A model generated the notes under the pieces. It was not told the DNA's origin. It did no database searches and was given only the letters and a program-made list of their open reading frames with translations. From Streptomyces sp. NBC_00370 (GTDB taxonomy: Bacteria; Actinomycetota; Actinomycetes; Streptomycetales; Streptomycetaceae): 64,000 bases of DNA. Of this stretch, positions 34,518-43,608 are shown piece after piece. How positions within the stretch are numbered: position 1 is the stretch's first letter; the number at the start of each line of letters is the position of its first letter. The stretch is taken from positions 7,572,001 to 7,636,000 of the forward strand of contig NZ_CP107968.1 of the NCBI RefSeq assembly GCF_036084755.1, written 5' to 3'. A program made the position numbers and the translations under genes.

Positions 34518-35603
34518 ATGATCAGCCGGAAACTGCGCACGCTCGGAGCGTGCCTGACCCTCGCCTTCGCGGTTCAACTGCCCCAGCTCTCCGCCTCCGC
34601 CGCGCCCGCTCCGGACCCCGCACGGGCCCCGGCGGGCGCCCAGGCCGACACCTGCGCCCTCAAGCCGAGACCCACCGGCAAGGTGCTCCAGGGGTACTGG
34701 GAGAACTGGGACGGCGCCGCCAACGGCGTCCACCCGCCGCTCGGTTGGATCCCCCTCACCGACAGCAGGATCGCCGCACACGGCTACAACGTCGCCAACC
34801 TGGCCTTCCCGGTGATCCGTTCGGACGGCACCGTGCTGTGGGAGAACGGGATGGACGCCACGGTGAAGGTGCCGACCCCCGCCGAGATGTGCCAGGCCAA
34901 GGCGGCCGGGCTGACCACACTGATGTCGATCGGCGGTGCCACCGCGGGAATCGACCTCAGCTCCACGGCCGTGGCCGACCGGTTCGTCGCCACGGTCGTG
35001 CCGATCCTGAAGAAGTACAACTTCGACGGCATCGACATCGACATCGAGACGGGCCTCACCGGCAGCGGCAACATCAACCAGCTCTCCGCGTCCCAGTCCA
35101 ACCTGATCCGCATCATCGACGGTGTGCTCGCGCAGATGCCGTCGGGCTTCGGGCTGACCATGGCGCCGGAGACGGCCTATGTCACCGGGGGCAGCATCAC
35201 CTACGGCTCGATCTGGGGCGCGTATCTGCCGATCGTGAAGAAGTACGCGGACAACGGCCGGCTGTGGTGGCTGAACATGCAGTACTACAACGGAAGCATG
35301 TACGGCTGCGCCGCCGACTCGTACGAGGCGGGAACGGTCGCGGGGTTCACCGCGCAGACCGACTGCCTCAACAAGGGCCTGGTCGTGCAGGGCACCACGG
35401 TCAAGGTGCCCTACGACAAGCAAGTACCGGGACTTCCGGCCCAGTCGGGGGCCGGCGGGGGATACATGGCCCCGAATCTGGTGACACAGGCGTGGAACAA
35501 GTACAACGGCGCCCTCAAGGGCCTGATGACCTGGTCGCTCAACTGGGACGGTGCGAAGAACTGGACCTTCGGCAACAACGTCAAGGCCCTGCAAGGCCGT
35601 TGA
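34518..35603 (+). CDS. Secreted GH18 chitinase
   Basis: 361 residues. A Sec signal peptide (SRKLRTLGACLTLAFAVQL, cleavage near SASA-AP) and a GH18 TIM barrel with the catalytic DxxDxDxE motif DGIDIDIE near residues 170-177 and SIGG at strand 3. MQYYN and the final Trp motif MTWSLNWD are also kept. No chitin-binding domain is attached, unlike many Streptomyces chitinases. It degrades chitin outside the cell; the promoter carries a DasR-like site. Confidence 0.93.
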   Translation: MISRKLRTLGACLTLAFAVQLPQLSASAAPAPDPARAPAGAQADTCALKPRPTGKVLQGYWENWDGAANGVHPPLGWIPLTDSRIAAHGYNVANLAFPVIRSDGTVLWENGMDATVKVPTPAEMCQAKAAGLTTLMSIGGATAGIDLSSTAVADRFVATVVPILKKYNFDGIDIDIETGLTGSGNINQLSASQSNLIRIIDGVLAQMPSGFGLTMAPETAYVTGGSITYGSIWGAYLPIVKKYADNGRLWWLNMQYYNGSMYGCAADSYEAGTVAGFTAQTDCLNKGLVVQGTTVKVPYDKQVPGLPAQSGAGGGYMAPNLVTQAWNKYNGALKGLMTWSLNWDGAKNWTFGNNVKALQGR

Positions 35604-35659
35604 CCGTGGCCGGTCGGCGCTTCACACGACCGACATGAAGCTGTCACAGGTGAACCGGA

Positions 35660-36616
35660 ATGCGCGGTGAACCACCGCCCGTTTTCCTCGACATGACTAT
35701 CGGAGTCGCACTTCACCAAGCCGGCAGCGAGAACCAGGTCGACGCCACCGTACGGCTCGCCGGGGAGGCCGCCGCCGCCGGGCTGCGGTCGGCCTGGTTC
35801 GGGCAGACCTTCGGCGCGGACTCTCCGCAGCTCGCTGCCGTCGTCGGGCGTGAGGTGCCCACCCTCCAGGTGGGCACCTCGGCCATTCCGATCTTCGGGC
35901 GCCACCCGCTGATCGTCTCCAGCCAGGCGCAGACCGCCCAGGCGGCCACCCATGGCCGTTACCACCTCGGACTCGCCCTCGGCGCCAAGAGTCTGATCGA
36001 GAGCGGGTTCGGCATCCCGCACGAGCGGCCCATCGCCCGGCTGCGCGAATTCCTCACCGCGCTGAGGCAGTTGACCGAGACCGGCGCGGCCGACTTCCAC
36101 GGCGAACTGCTCACGGCCGCCACACCGCTGCCCGCGCGGGTGCCCGGCGCCGAGGGCGGGGTGCCGCTGCTCGTCGCCGCGATGGGTCCGCAGGCGCTGC
36201 GGGTCAGCGGTCAACTGGCCGACGGGATCCTGCCGTACCTCGCCGGGCCGCGCGCCCTGGCCGAGCACATCGTCCCGGCCGTGACTGCGGCAGCGGCGGA
36301 GGCAGGACGTCCCGCGCCCAGGATCGTGGCGTTCGTGCACGGTGTGGTCACCGACGACGTCGAATCCGTACGGGAGACCGTGACGGAACAGCTCGCCTTC
36401 TACGAGCCGATCCCGTCCTACGCCCGGGTGATCGAACTGTCCGGCGGCACACGGGCGTCGGACGTGTCCGTGATCGGTGACGAGGAGACGGTCGCCGCCG
36501 AGATACAGCGCTACCGGGACGCCGGAGCCACCGAAGTGGTGTTCTCGGGGACCGACGTCGCGGGGGAGGCCGCCCGGCGCCGCACCTGGGCGCTCCTGGG
36601 TGAACTGGCAGGCTGA
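35660..36616 (+). CDS. LLM-class F420-dependent oxidoreductase
   Basis: 318 residues. TIGVALHQAG at strand 1, GLRSAWFGQTFGADSPQLAA, GTSAIPIFGRHPLIVSSQAQ and RYHLGLALGAKS match the F420-dependent group (mer/MSMEG-like). ATG 35660 has AGGTGAA upstream; ATG 35693 starts exactly at the family strand 1 and is the alternative. Physiological substrate unknown. Confidence 0.88.
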   Translation: MRGEPPPVFLDMTIGVALHQAGSENQVDATVRLAGEAAAAGLRSAWFGQTFGADSPQLAAVVGREVPTLQVGTSAIPIFGRHPLIVSSQAQTAQAATHGRYHLGLALGAKSLIESGFGIPHERPIARLREFLTALRQLTETGAADFHGELLTAATPLPARVPGAEGGVPLLVAAMGPQALRVSGQLADGILPYLAGPRALAEHIVPAVTAAAAEAGRPAPRIVAFVHGVVTDDVESVRETVTEQLAFYEPIPSYARVIELSGGTRASDVSVIGDEETVAAEIQRYRDAGATEVVFSGTDVAGEAARRRTWALLGELAG

Positions 36617-36633
36617 GCAGGGCTGTCGGGACC

Positions 36634-37332
36634 TCAGCCCGACGGTGCGGCGGTCGGGGGAACGCCACCGCCGCCACCGGCGACGCCGCCCCCGATCTCA
36701 CCACCCCCGACCTCACCCGCCGGCGGGGTCGCGGCGGGGTCGGCGCGTGACGGCGTGGGACGGGACGGGCAGTCTGCACCGTCCCGCCGCACCTGCCATC
36801 CCGACGACTTGGCCCGTGCGGCCGGTCCCGCCTCCGTTCCCGCGCCCGGGTCCGTGTCCGGCGGCGAGGTGACCGTGACCCGTACGTCCGCGCCGTCGTC
36901 CGCCTGGCCGCTGCTCTGCCAGGCGGCCGTCGCGGTGCACGCCAACTGGCCTATCGCCGTGCCGGTGAGCCGGGGGAACCCCGGCTGGAGCCGGATGGTC
37001 ACCGCGCTGCCCGTGACGGTGACCCTGGGCGCCGGCATGGGGGTCGGGAGCTGCGTGGCCAGGCCGCTCTGCCACTCGGACTCGGTGGGCCCCGCGACGA
37101 GTGTGCTGACGGCCGCCGCCACCCCGGTGACCTCGTCGGCGGGGCGGGAGACCGGGTGCAGCCCGCCGTGCTCCGCCGATCCCCGGTCCACCCAGTAGAG
37201 CGTCACGAACGCGCGCAGGCCGTTGGCCGGTTCGCCGGCCTGGATGACTCCGGACGGCGGGATACGGCAGCCCGACGCCAGGAGTGTCGTCGCGACGCCG
37301 AGTGACAGGGCCAGCAGCCGGGTTGTCCTCAC
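36634..37332 (-). CDS. GerMN-domain-like lipoprotein
   Basis: 232 residues. Lipoprotein signal with lipobox LASGC, a GerMN-like core (about 45-140: VTLYWVDRG, VSTLVAGPTESEW, TIRLQPGFPRLTGTAIGQLA) and a long Pro/Gly tail. Encoded after a response regulator and histidine kinase with its start overlapping the kinase stop, the arrangement of several Streptomyces two-component operons with an accessory lipoprotein that may tune the kinase. Confidence 0.8.
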   Translation of the reverse strand: MRTTRLLALSLGVATTLLASGCRIPPSGVIQAGEPANGLRAFVTLYWVDRGSAEHGGLHPVSRPADEVTGVAAAVSTLVAGPTESEWQSGLATQLPTPMPAPRVTVTGSAVTIRLQPGFPRLTGTAIGQLACTATAAWQSSGQADDGADVRVTVTSPPDTDPGAGTEAGPAARAKSSGWQVRRDGADCPSRPTPSRADPAATPPAGEVGGGEIGGGVAGGGGGVPPTAAPSG

Positions 37333-38819
37333 CGCACATCCTTTCCACGGTCTGCCGGCCGGCCGGGCGGTGGCCCGTCCAGCGGCAGCCGCACGGTGAA
37401 CACCGTGCCACCGCCGGGCCGGTCGGCCACCCGCACCGTCCCGCCGTGCAGCCGTACGTTCTCCAGCGTGATGGCGAGACCGAGCCCGCTGCTCTCGCTG
37501 CGGGCGCGGGTGGTGTCCGCCTTGTAGAACCGCTCGAAGACATGCGGCATGTCCCGCTCGGGAATCCCCGGACCGTGGTCGGCCACCTCGATGACCGCGA
37601 CCGAGGCCCCGGCCGCGCCGAGCCGTAGCACCACCGGCGGCGCGCCGTGTCGGAGCGCGTTGCCGACGAGATTGGCGACCACCACGTCGATCCGGCGCGG
37701 ATCGACCAGCCCGCGCAGTGCGCCGCCGGCCGGCAGCAGCAGCTCCACCTGGTCCAGCCAGCCGCGCGAGGCGAGCGTACGGCGCAGGGACTCCGCCAGA
37801 TTGATCTCGTCCAGGCCGAGTTCGGCGGCCCCCGCATCGAAGCGGGATATCTCCATCAGGTCGTTCACCAGCCGGACCAGTTTCGTCGTCTCCGCGCTGA
37901 CCAGCCGCACCGCGTCCGCCGTCTCGCCCGTCAACTGCGCCGCGTCCTCGTCCAGTACGTCCGTCACGGCCGACATCGCGGCCAGCGGAGTGCGCAGTTC
38001 GTGCGAGACGTCGGACGCGAAGCGGCGCGCCTGCGCCTCCATCCGGCGCAGCTCCGAGACGGACTGCTCAAGCGCGGCTGCCGTGTCGTTGAACGTGGCC
38101 GACAGATCGGCCAGTTCGTCCGTGCCGTTGACGGCGAGCCGCGTGTCGAGCCGCCCCTCGGCCATGCTGCGCGTGGCGTGGCGCAGTGCGCGTACCGGCC
38201 GCAGCACACCGCGTGCCGCGAGCAGCGCGAGGACGACGGCCAGACCGAGCGCGGGGACGGCCGCGCGCTCGATCGCCGTGATCAGCGCGTCCACATAAGC
38301 CTGTTCGGTGTTCTGCGAGACGGCCAGATACAGCGTCAGACCCGAGGCGGGTCCGCCGGACGTGGGCTGGTCGGCGGTGCTGTACGTGACCGGCAGTCCG
38401 ACCACGAGTACGGAGGTGTCCTGCCGCGCGACGCGCTGGAACGCCGCGACCGGGCGGCTGCGCGCGGACTCGCGTAGTTCGGGGGTCAACTCGTCGAATT
38501 CGTCGCCCGGTTCGGAGCTGGCCTGCAGCTCTCCGTACGTGCCGAGCACCCGCCAGTGCTGTGACCTGTTCGCCCGCGAGACGGCGGTGACCAGCTCCGC
38601 CAGCCGGTCCTCGGTCAGCGGCATCGTGACCTGCGGCGCCTCGGCGTCGACGGTGTCCCTGAACTGTTTGACGACCGTGTCCTGGCTCTGCTGGAGCACA
38701 CCGGTGCGGGCCTCGCGGAAGGTCAGCGCGCCGGTGGCCAGCGCGCTGACCGCCGCGACCAGCGCGAAGGCCGCCAGCAGCCGGAACCGCAGCCCGCGCA
38801 GGGCGGTGAAGGCCGTCAT
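37329..38819 (-). CDS. Sensor histidine kinase
   Basis: 496 residues: a membrane helix at about 12-32, an extracytoplasmic sensor (33-185), a second helix (about 190-208), HAMP (209-260), a dimerisation domain with the phospho-accepting His in SDVSHELRTPL near residue 273, and an ATPase with VVANLVGNALRHG, DHGPGIPERDM and SSGLGLAI. Starts within the regulator stop (ATGA). The pair is the EnvZ/OmpR type and resembles AfsQ1/AfsQ2, but the identity is not certain. Confidence 0.92.
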   Translation of the reverse strand: MTAFTALRGLRFRLLAAFALVAAVSALATGALTFREARTGVLQQSQDTVVKQFRDTVDAEAPQVTMPLTEDRLAELVTAVSRANRSQHWRVLGTYGELQASSEPGDEFDELTPELRESARSRPVAAFQRVARQDTSVLVVGLPVTYSTADQPTSGGPASGLTLYLAVSQNTEQAYVDALITAIERAAVPALGLAVVLALLAARGVLRPVRALRHATRSMAEGRLDTRLAVNGTDELADLSATFNDTAAALEQSVSELRRMEAQARRFASDVSHELRTPLAAMSAVTDVLDEDAAQLTGETADAVRLVSAETTKLVRLVNDLMEISRFDAGAAELGLDEINLAESLRRTLASRGWLDQVELLLPAGGALRGLVDPRRIDVVVANLVGNALRHGAPPVVLRLGAAGASVAVIEVADHGPGIPERDMPHVFERFYKADTTRARSESSGLGLAITLENVRLHGGTVRVADRPGGGTVFTVRLPLDGPPPGRPADRGKDVR

Positions 38820-39496
38820 GAGGAGGAGTGGAACCGGTAGCCGAAGCTGCGTACGGTCCGCACGTAGCGGGGCTGCCCCGGCGGTTCGCCGATCTTGGTC
38901 CGCAGCCGTTTGACGCAGGCGTCCACCAGCCGCACGTCTCCGTGGTAGCTGTGCTGCCAGACCGCTTCGAGCAGTTGCTGCCGGCTGAGGACCTGCCCAG
39001 GCGCCGCGGACAGCGTCAGCAGCAGCCGCAGCTCCGACGGTGCGAGGGCGAGCGGTTCACCACGCAGGGTGATCACCAGGCCCGAGCGGTCGATGGTCAG
39101 GTCCCCGTGCGTCTCGATCCGCTGCTGCGGCTGATCGGTGAACCGGCGGAGCACGGCACGTATCCGCGCTTCGAGCACCCGCGCCTGGACCGGCTTGATC
39201 ACGTAGTCGTCGGCGCCCGCCTCAAGACCGACGATGACATCGATGTCGTCACCCCGCGCGGTGACCATGATGATCGGGATCTGGTCGTGCGCCCGGATCC
39301 GGCGGCACACGTCGAGGCCCGAGATACCGGGCAGCATCAGGTCGAGCACCACGACGTCGGGCCGGAACGAGCGGAGGTGGTCAAGACCCTCCTCGCCGGT
39401 GGCCGCCGCGATGACCTCATGGTCGTGCCGGCGCAGGGCCAGCTCCACCCCCTGGCGGACGGCATGGTCATCCTCGATCAGCAAAACGCGCGGCAT
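38816..39496 (-). CDS. OmpR-family response regulator
   Basis: 226 residues. The receiver has the acidic pair in LLIEDDHAV, phospho-acceptor D52 (VVVLDLMLPG), Thr in MVTARGDD and Lys in YVIKPVQ. The C-terminal winged helix ends LVDACVKRLRTKIG and VRTVRSFGYRF. ATG 39496 gives the family start MPRVLLIEDD. First gene of a three-gene operon with the kinase and the GerMN-like lipoprotein; looks AfsQ1-like. Confidence 0.92.
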   Translation of the reverse strand: MPRVLLIEDDHAVRQGVELALRRHDHEVIAAATGEEGLDHLRSFRPDVVVLDLMLPGISGLDVCRRIRAHDQIPIIMVTARGDDIDVIVGLEAGADDYVIKPVQARVLEARIRAVLRRFTDQPQQRIETHGDLTIDRSGLVITLRGEPLALAPSELRLLLTLSAAPGQVLSRQQLLEAVWQHSYHGDVRLVDACVKRLRTKIGEPPGQPRYVRTVRSFGYRFHSSS

Positions 39497-39690
39497 GAGG
39501 TCAGTATCCGTTGGCCACGGCGGACGGAAAGAGTCGGAAGGCCGTCGCCGGGCAACCGTTACAGGACGATCACACTGCACGTGGTCCGTACCCGTCGTCG
39601 CCCGCCCGGGCGGGGCTGACGGGCCGGGCCACCTGGCCCGGCCTACGATGACCGGACCAGCAGTGTCCCGCCCCTGGGAAGGTGCCCTGC

Positions 39691-40431
39691 ATGACGAAGC
39701 TCGGTTTGCCGAACGAGATCGAAGCGTGTCTCTTCGACCTCGACGGTGTGATCACCAAGACGGCCGTCGTGCACGCGGCCGCCTGGAAGGAGATGTTCGA
39801 CGAGTTCCTGCGCCGGCGCGACGGGGACGGCTTCCGTCCGTTCGACAAGGGCGCGGACTACGACGAATACGTGGACGGCAAACCGCGCGCCGACGGGGTG
39901 CGCGCCTTCCTGGCCTCGCGCGACATCGAACTGCCCGAGGGACAGCCCGACGACGGCTCCGACCAGGAGACCGTGCACGGCCTCGGCAACCGCAAGAACG
40001 ACCTGCTGCTCGCGAAGATCCGCAAGGACGGGGTCGAGGCGTACGACGGCACGCTGCGCTACGTCAAGGCCGCCCGCGCGAGCGGCCTGAAGACCGCGGT
40101 CGTCTCCTCCAGCGCGAACTGCCAGGACATCCTGCGCTCCATCGGCGCCGAGGCGCTGTTCGAGGTCAGGATCGACGGCGTCGTCGCCACCGAGCGCGGG
40201 CTGCCGGGCAAGCCGCGCCCCGACACGTTCCTGGCGGCGGCGAAGGACCTCGGTGTGACGGCAGCCGCCTCGGCGGTGTTCGAGGACGCCCTCGCGGGCA
40301 TGGACGCCGGCCGGGCGGGCCACTTCGGGTACGTGGTCGGCGTCGACCGGGTGGGCCAGGCCGACGCCCTGCGCAGCCACGGCGCGGACATCGTCGTCAA
40401 GGACCTCGCCGAGCTGGAGTCGCAGGGATGA
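39691..40431 (+). CDS. HAD beta-phosphoglucomutase-like hydrolase
   Basis: 246 residues. DLDGVIT gives the nucleophile Asp and the general acid Asp; VVSSSANC is motif II, the Lys is in GKPRPDTFLAA and VFEDALAGMDAG is the metal site. Beta-phosphoglucomutase converts beta-glucose 1-phosphate to glucose 6-phosphate. ATG 39691 has GGGAAGG upstream. Overlap (ATGA) with the GH65 phosphorylase, which would supply beta-glucose 1-phosphate, supports this role. Confidence 0.9.
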   Translation: MTKLGLPNEIEACLFDLDGVITKTAVVHAAAWKEMFDEFLRRRDGDGFRPFDKGADYDEYVDGKPRADGVRAFLASRDIELPEGQPDDGSDQETVHGLGNRKNDLLLAKIRKDGVEAYDGTLRYVKAARASGLKTAVVSSSANCQDILRSIGAEALFEVRIDGVVATERGLPGKPRPDTFLAAAKDLGVTAAASAVFEDALAGMDAGRAGHFGYVVGVDRVGQADALRSHGADIVVKDLAELESQG

Positions 40432-42800
40432 TCACGCACACCTCGTACGCCGTCGAGCCGTGGGCCCTGCGCGAGACGGGCCTCAACCTGGACGTCCTGC
40501 CGCAGAGCGAGTCCGTCTTCGCCCTCTCCAACGGGCACGTCGGCTGGCGCGGCAATCTCGACGAGGGGGAGCCGCACGGGCTGCCAGGCTCGTATCTCAA
40601 CGGGGTCCACGAACTGCACCCGCTGCCGTACGCGGAGGCCGGATACGGCTATCCCGAGTCCGGCCAGACGGTCATCAACGTCACCAATGGCAAGATCATC
40701 CGGCTGCTCGTCAACGACGAGCCGTTCGACCTGCGCTACGGCAGGCTCATCAGCCACGAGCGCGTGCTCGACCTGCGCGGCGGTGTGCTGCGCCGCACCG
40801 TCGAGTGGGCCTCGCCGGCCGGCTGTGTCGTACGGGTGCGTTCCACCCGGCTCGTCTCCTTCAGCCAGCGCGCCATCGCCGCCGTCGCCTACGAGGTCGA
40901 GGCGGTCGACTCGCAGGTGCGGATCGTCATCCAGTCGGAACTCGTCGCCAACGAACAGCTCCCGCACACCGCCGGCGACCCGCGCACCGCCGTGGCCCTC
41001 GAATCGTCGCTCGACGCCGAGGAGGACCTGGCGGACGGCAACCGGCTGCGGCTGGTCCACCTCACGCGCAAGAGCGGGCTGCGGGTCGCCGCCGCGGCCG
41101 ACCATGTCGTGGAAGGGCCCGCGCCGACCCGTACCAGCAGCGAGAGCGGCGACGACGTCAGCCGGCTCACCGTCACCTCCGTACTGGAGGCGGGGCAGAA
41201 GCTGCGGATGGAGAAGCTGGTCTCCTACGGCTGGTCGAGCATCCGCTCGCTGCCCGCTGTGCGGGACCAGGTCGACGCGGCGCTCGCCGGCGCCTTCAGC
41301 ACCGGCTGGCAGGGGCTCGTCGACGAACAGCGCGCCTATCTGGACGACTTCTGGGAGCGGGCCGACGTCGAGGTCGACGGCGACGAGGAGATCCAGCAGG
41401 CCGTACGGTTCGCCCTGTTCCACGTCCTCCAGGCCGGCGCGCGCGCCGAGCAGCGCGCCATCCCGGCGAAGGGGCTGACCGGGTCGGGCTACGACGGCCA
41501 CTCCTTCTGGGACACCGAGACCTTCGTGCTGCCGCTGCTCACCTACACCGCGCCGAGCGCGGTCGCCGAAGCGCTGCGCTGGCGGCAGAGCACCCTGCCG
41601 GCCGCCCGGGACCGGGCGGATCAACTCGGCCTCAAGGGCGCCGCGTTCCCCTGGCGGACCATCGAGGGCTCGGAGTGCTCCGCCTACTGGCCGGCCGGCG
41701 CGGCCGCCTTCCATGTGAACGCCGACATCGCCGACGCCGCCATCCGCTATGTGGCGGCGACAGGTGACGAGGGGTTCGAGCGCGAATGCGCCGTCGAACT
41801 GCTGGTGGAGACGGCTCGGTTGTGGCGCTCGCTCGGCCATCACGACCCGCACGGCGCCTTCCACATCGACGGCGTGACCGGCCCCGACGAGTACAGCGCC
41901 ATCGCCGACGACAACGCATACACCAACCTGATGGCCCGGGCGAACCTGCTGGCCGCTGCCGACGTGGTGGAGCGGCATCCGCACAAGGCAGCCGAGTTGG
42001 GGGCGGACGCCGAGGAGAGCGCCGCCTGGCGGGACGCGGCCGAAGCGATGCACGTCCCGTACAACGCGGAGCTGGGGGTGCACGAGCAGGCCGCCGGATA
42101 CACCGGCCACCAGTACTGGGACTTCGCGGCCATGCGCCCCGAGGACTATCCGCTGATGCTGCACTTCCCCTACTTCGACCTCTACCGCAAGCAGGTGGTC
42201 AAGCAGGCCGACCTGGTGCTGGCGATGTACAAGTGCAGTGAGTTCTTCACCGAGGAGCACAAGGCCCGTAACTTCGCCTACTACGAGCCGATCACCGTAC
42301 GGGACTCGTCGCTCTCGGCCTGCAGCCAGGCGGTCATCGCTGCCGAGGTCGGCCATCTGCACCTGGCCTACGACTACTTGGTCGAGGCCGCGCTGATGGA
42401 CCTGGAGGATCTGGAGAGCAACACCCGGGACGGACTGCACATCGCGTCCCTCGCCGGTACCTGGATGGCGCTGGTCGCCGGCTTCGGCGGGATGCGGCAC
42501 ACCGGCGACTCGCTGGCGTTCACCCCGCGGCTGCCCGAGCGGTTCAGCAGGCTGGCGTTCACGATGGAGCTGCTGGGGCGGCGGCTGAAGGTGGAGATCA
42601 AGAGCGACGCCGCCACGTACACGCTGGTGTCGGGGGCGCCGATGAAGATCTCCCACCACGGCGAGACGCTCACCGTCTCGGGCGAGGCGCCGGAGACCCG
42701 GCACATCGCGCACGCCCCCTCCCGCCCGGCCCCCGACCAGCCGCCGGGGCGCAGGCCGGACCACAGGGAGCACCGGGAGGACCGGCAGCACAACAGCTGA
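40428..42800 (+). CDS. Glycoside hydrolase family 65 disaccharide phosphorylase
   Basis: 790 residues, full length for GH65. An N-terminal beta-sandwich (about 1-270), then the (alpha/alpha)6 barrel with FWDTETFVLPLL, the catalytic acid Glu in VTGPDEYSAIADDNAYTN near residue 487, and KQADLVLAMY for phosphate binding. The C-terminus has a charged Pro/Arg/His tail. It phosphorolyses maltose, trehalose or kojibiose-type disaccharides, giving beta-glucose 1-phosphate for the coupled phosphomutase. Confidence 0.92.
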   Translation: MITHTSYAVEPWALRETGLNLDVLPQSESVFALSNGHVGWRGNLDEGEPHGLPGSYLNGVHELHPLPYAEAGYGYPESGQTVINVTNGKIIRLLVNDEPFDLRYGRLISHERVLDLRGGVLRRTVEWASPAGCVVRVRSTRLVSFSQRAIAAVAYEVEAVDSQVRIVIQSELVANEQLPHTAGDPRTAVALESSLDAEEDLADGNRLRLVHLTRKSGLRVAAAADHVVEGPAPTRTSSESGDDVSRLTVTSVLEAGQKLRMEKLVSYGWSSIRSLPAVRDQVDAALAGAFSTGWQGLVDEQRAYLDDFWERADVEVDGDEEIQQAVRFALFHVLQAGARAEQRAIPAKGLTGSGYDGHSFWDTETFVLPLLTYTAPSAVAEALRWRQSTLPAARDRADQLGLKGAAFPWRTIEGSECSAYWPAGAAAFHVNADIADAAIRYVAATGDEGFERECAVELLVETARLWRSLGHHDPHGAFHIDGVTGPDEYSAIADDNAYTNLMARANLLAAADVVERHPHKAAELGADAEESAAWRDAAEAMHVPYNAELGVHEQAAGYTGHQYWDFAAMRPEDYPLMLHFPYFDLYRKQVVKQADLVLAMYKCSEFFTEEHKARNFAYYEPITVRDSSLSACSQAVIAAEVGHLHLAYDYLVEAALMDLEDLESNTRDGLHIASLAGTWMALVAGFGGMRHTGDSLAFTPRLPERFSRLAFTMELLGRRLKVEIKSDAATYTLVSGAPMKISHHGETLTVSGEAPETRHIAHAPSRPAPDQPPGRRPDHREHREDRQHNS

Positions 42801-42833
42801 GCGAGGAGTCCGGAGGGACGTCTGAGGTGAGAA

Positions 42834-42875
42834 CGAACATGTTCGCTACGAACTTGTTCGCAGCGAACATGTTCG
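42834..42875. promoter_or_regulatory. Three phased 12-bp palindromes (TetR operators)
   Basis: CGAACATGTTCG (42834-42845), CGAACTTGTTCG (42849-42860) and CGAACATGTTCG (42864-42875) repeat every 15 nt just before the TetR gene. The outer two are perfect palindromes; the middle one has a single A-to-T change. Confidence 0.85.
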
Positions 42876-42888
42876 TTATGGTCGAGGT

Positions 42889-43575
42889 ATGACAGCAGAC
42901 GCCGACGTACCCCGAAGCCGCCGGGAGCGGCCCGCGAAACCGGCCCTGACCCGGGCCGGGATCGTCGCGGCAGCCGTCGAACTGATGCGGGCCGAAGGTC
43001 TGGAACGGGTCACCATGCGCCGGCTGGCGCAGCAGCTCGACACCGGACCCGCCTCGCTCTACGTGTACGTCCGCAACACCGCGGAACTGCACGCGGCCGT
43101 ACTCGACGAACTGCTCGGCGCCGTCGAGCTGGCCCCCGCGGGGGCGGGCGACTGGCGCGACCGGCTCGTACGCGTCCTCACGTCGTACGTGGACGTGCTG
43201 TTCGCGCATCCCGCCCTCGCCAGGTCGGCCCTGGTCGCCCGGCCCTCGGGTGCCCACTACCTCGATCTGGTCGAGGCGCTGCTCGCGTTGCTGGCCGAGG
43301 GCGGTGTACCACGGCGGGAGGCGGCCTGGGCGCTCGACCTGCTGCTCCAGCACGCGACGGCCACCGCCGCCGAGCAGGCCACCCGAGGCCAGGACACCGA
43401 GGCCCAGGACGACTGGGACGCGCTGACCGCCGCGGTGCGGGGCGCCGCCGACGAGCGGCATCCGCAGGTCGCCACGCACGGCGACGAGCTGCTGTCCGGG
43501 ACCCCCCAGCAGCGTCTGAGCTGGGGCTTTCACGTCCTCATCGGCGGCATCCTCGCCACCCCGGCCCCCGAATAG
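42889..43575 (+). CDS. TetR-family regulator (TetR_C type)
   Basis: 228 residues. The helix-turn-helix is VTMRRLAQQLDTGPASLYVY, and the C-terminal domain resembles the TetR_C group of tetracycline-type repressors (LLRHP-like helices; WGFHVLIGGILA). It starts 13 nt after three palindromes, pointing to strong autorepression. The flavin monooxygenase gene follows after 33 nt with its own RBS and is likely its target. Confidence 0.9.
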   Translation: MTADADVPRSRRERPAKPALTRAGIVAAAVELMRAEGLERVTMRRLAQQLDTGPASLYVYVRNTAELHAAVLDELLGAVELAPAGAGDWRDRLVRVLTSYVDVLFAHPALARSALVARPSGAHYLDLVEALLALLAEGGVPRREAAWALDLLLQHATATAAEQATRGQDTEAQDDWDALTAAVRGAADERHPQVATHGDELLSGTPQQRLSWGFHVLIGGILATPAPE

Positions 43576-43608
43576 GGCCGGCCCCACCCGCACTTCCAAG
43601 GAGCAGCC

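Noticed and set aside
40059..42791. 910-codon minus-strand open frame
   Set aside because: Antisense to the GH65 gene, whose catalytic motif is on the plus strand.
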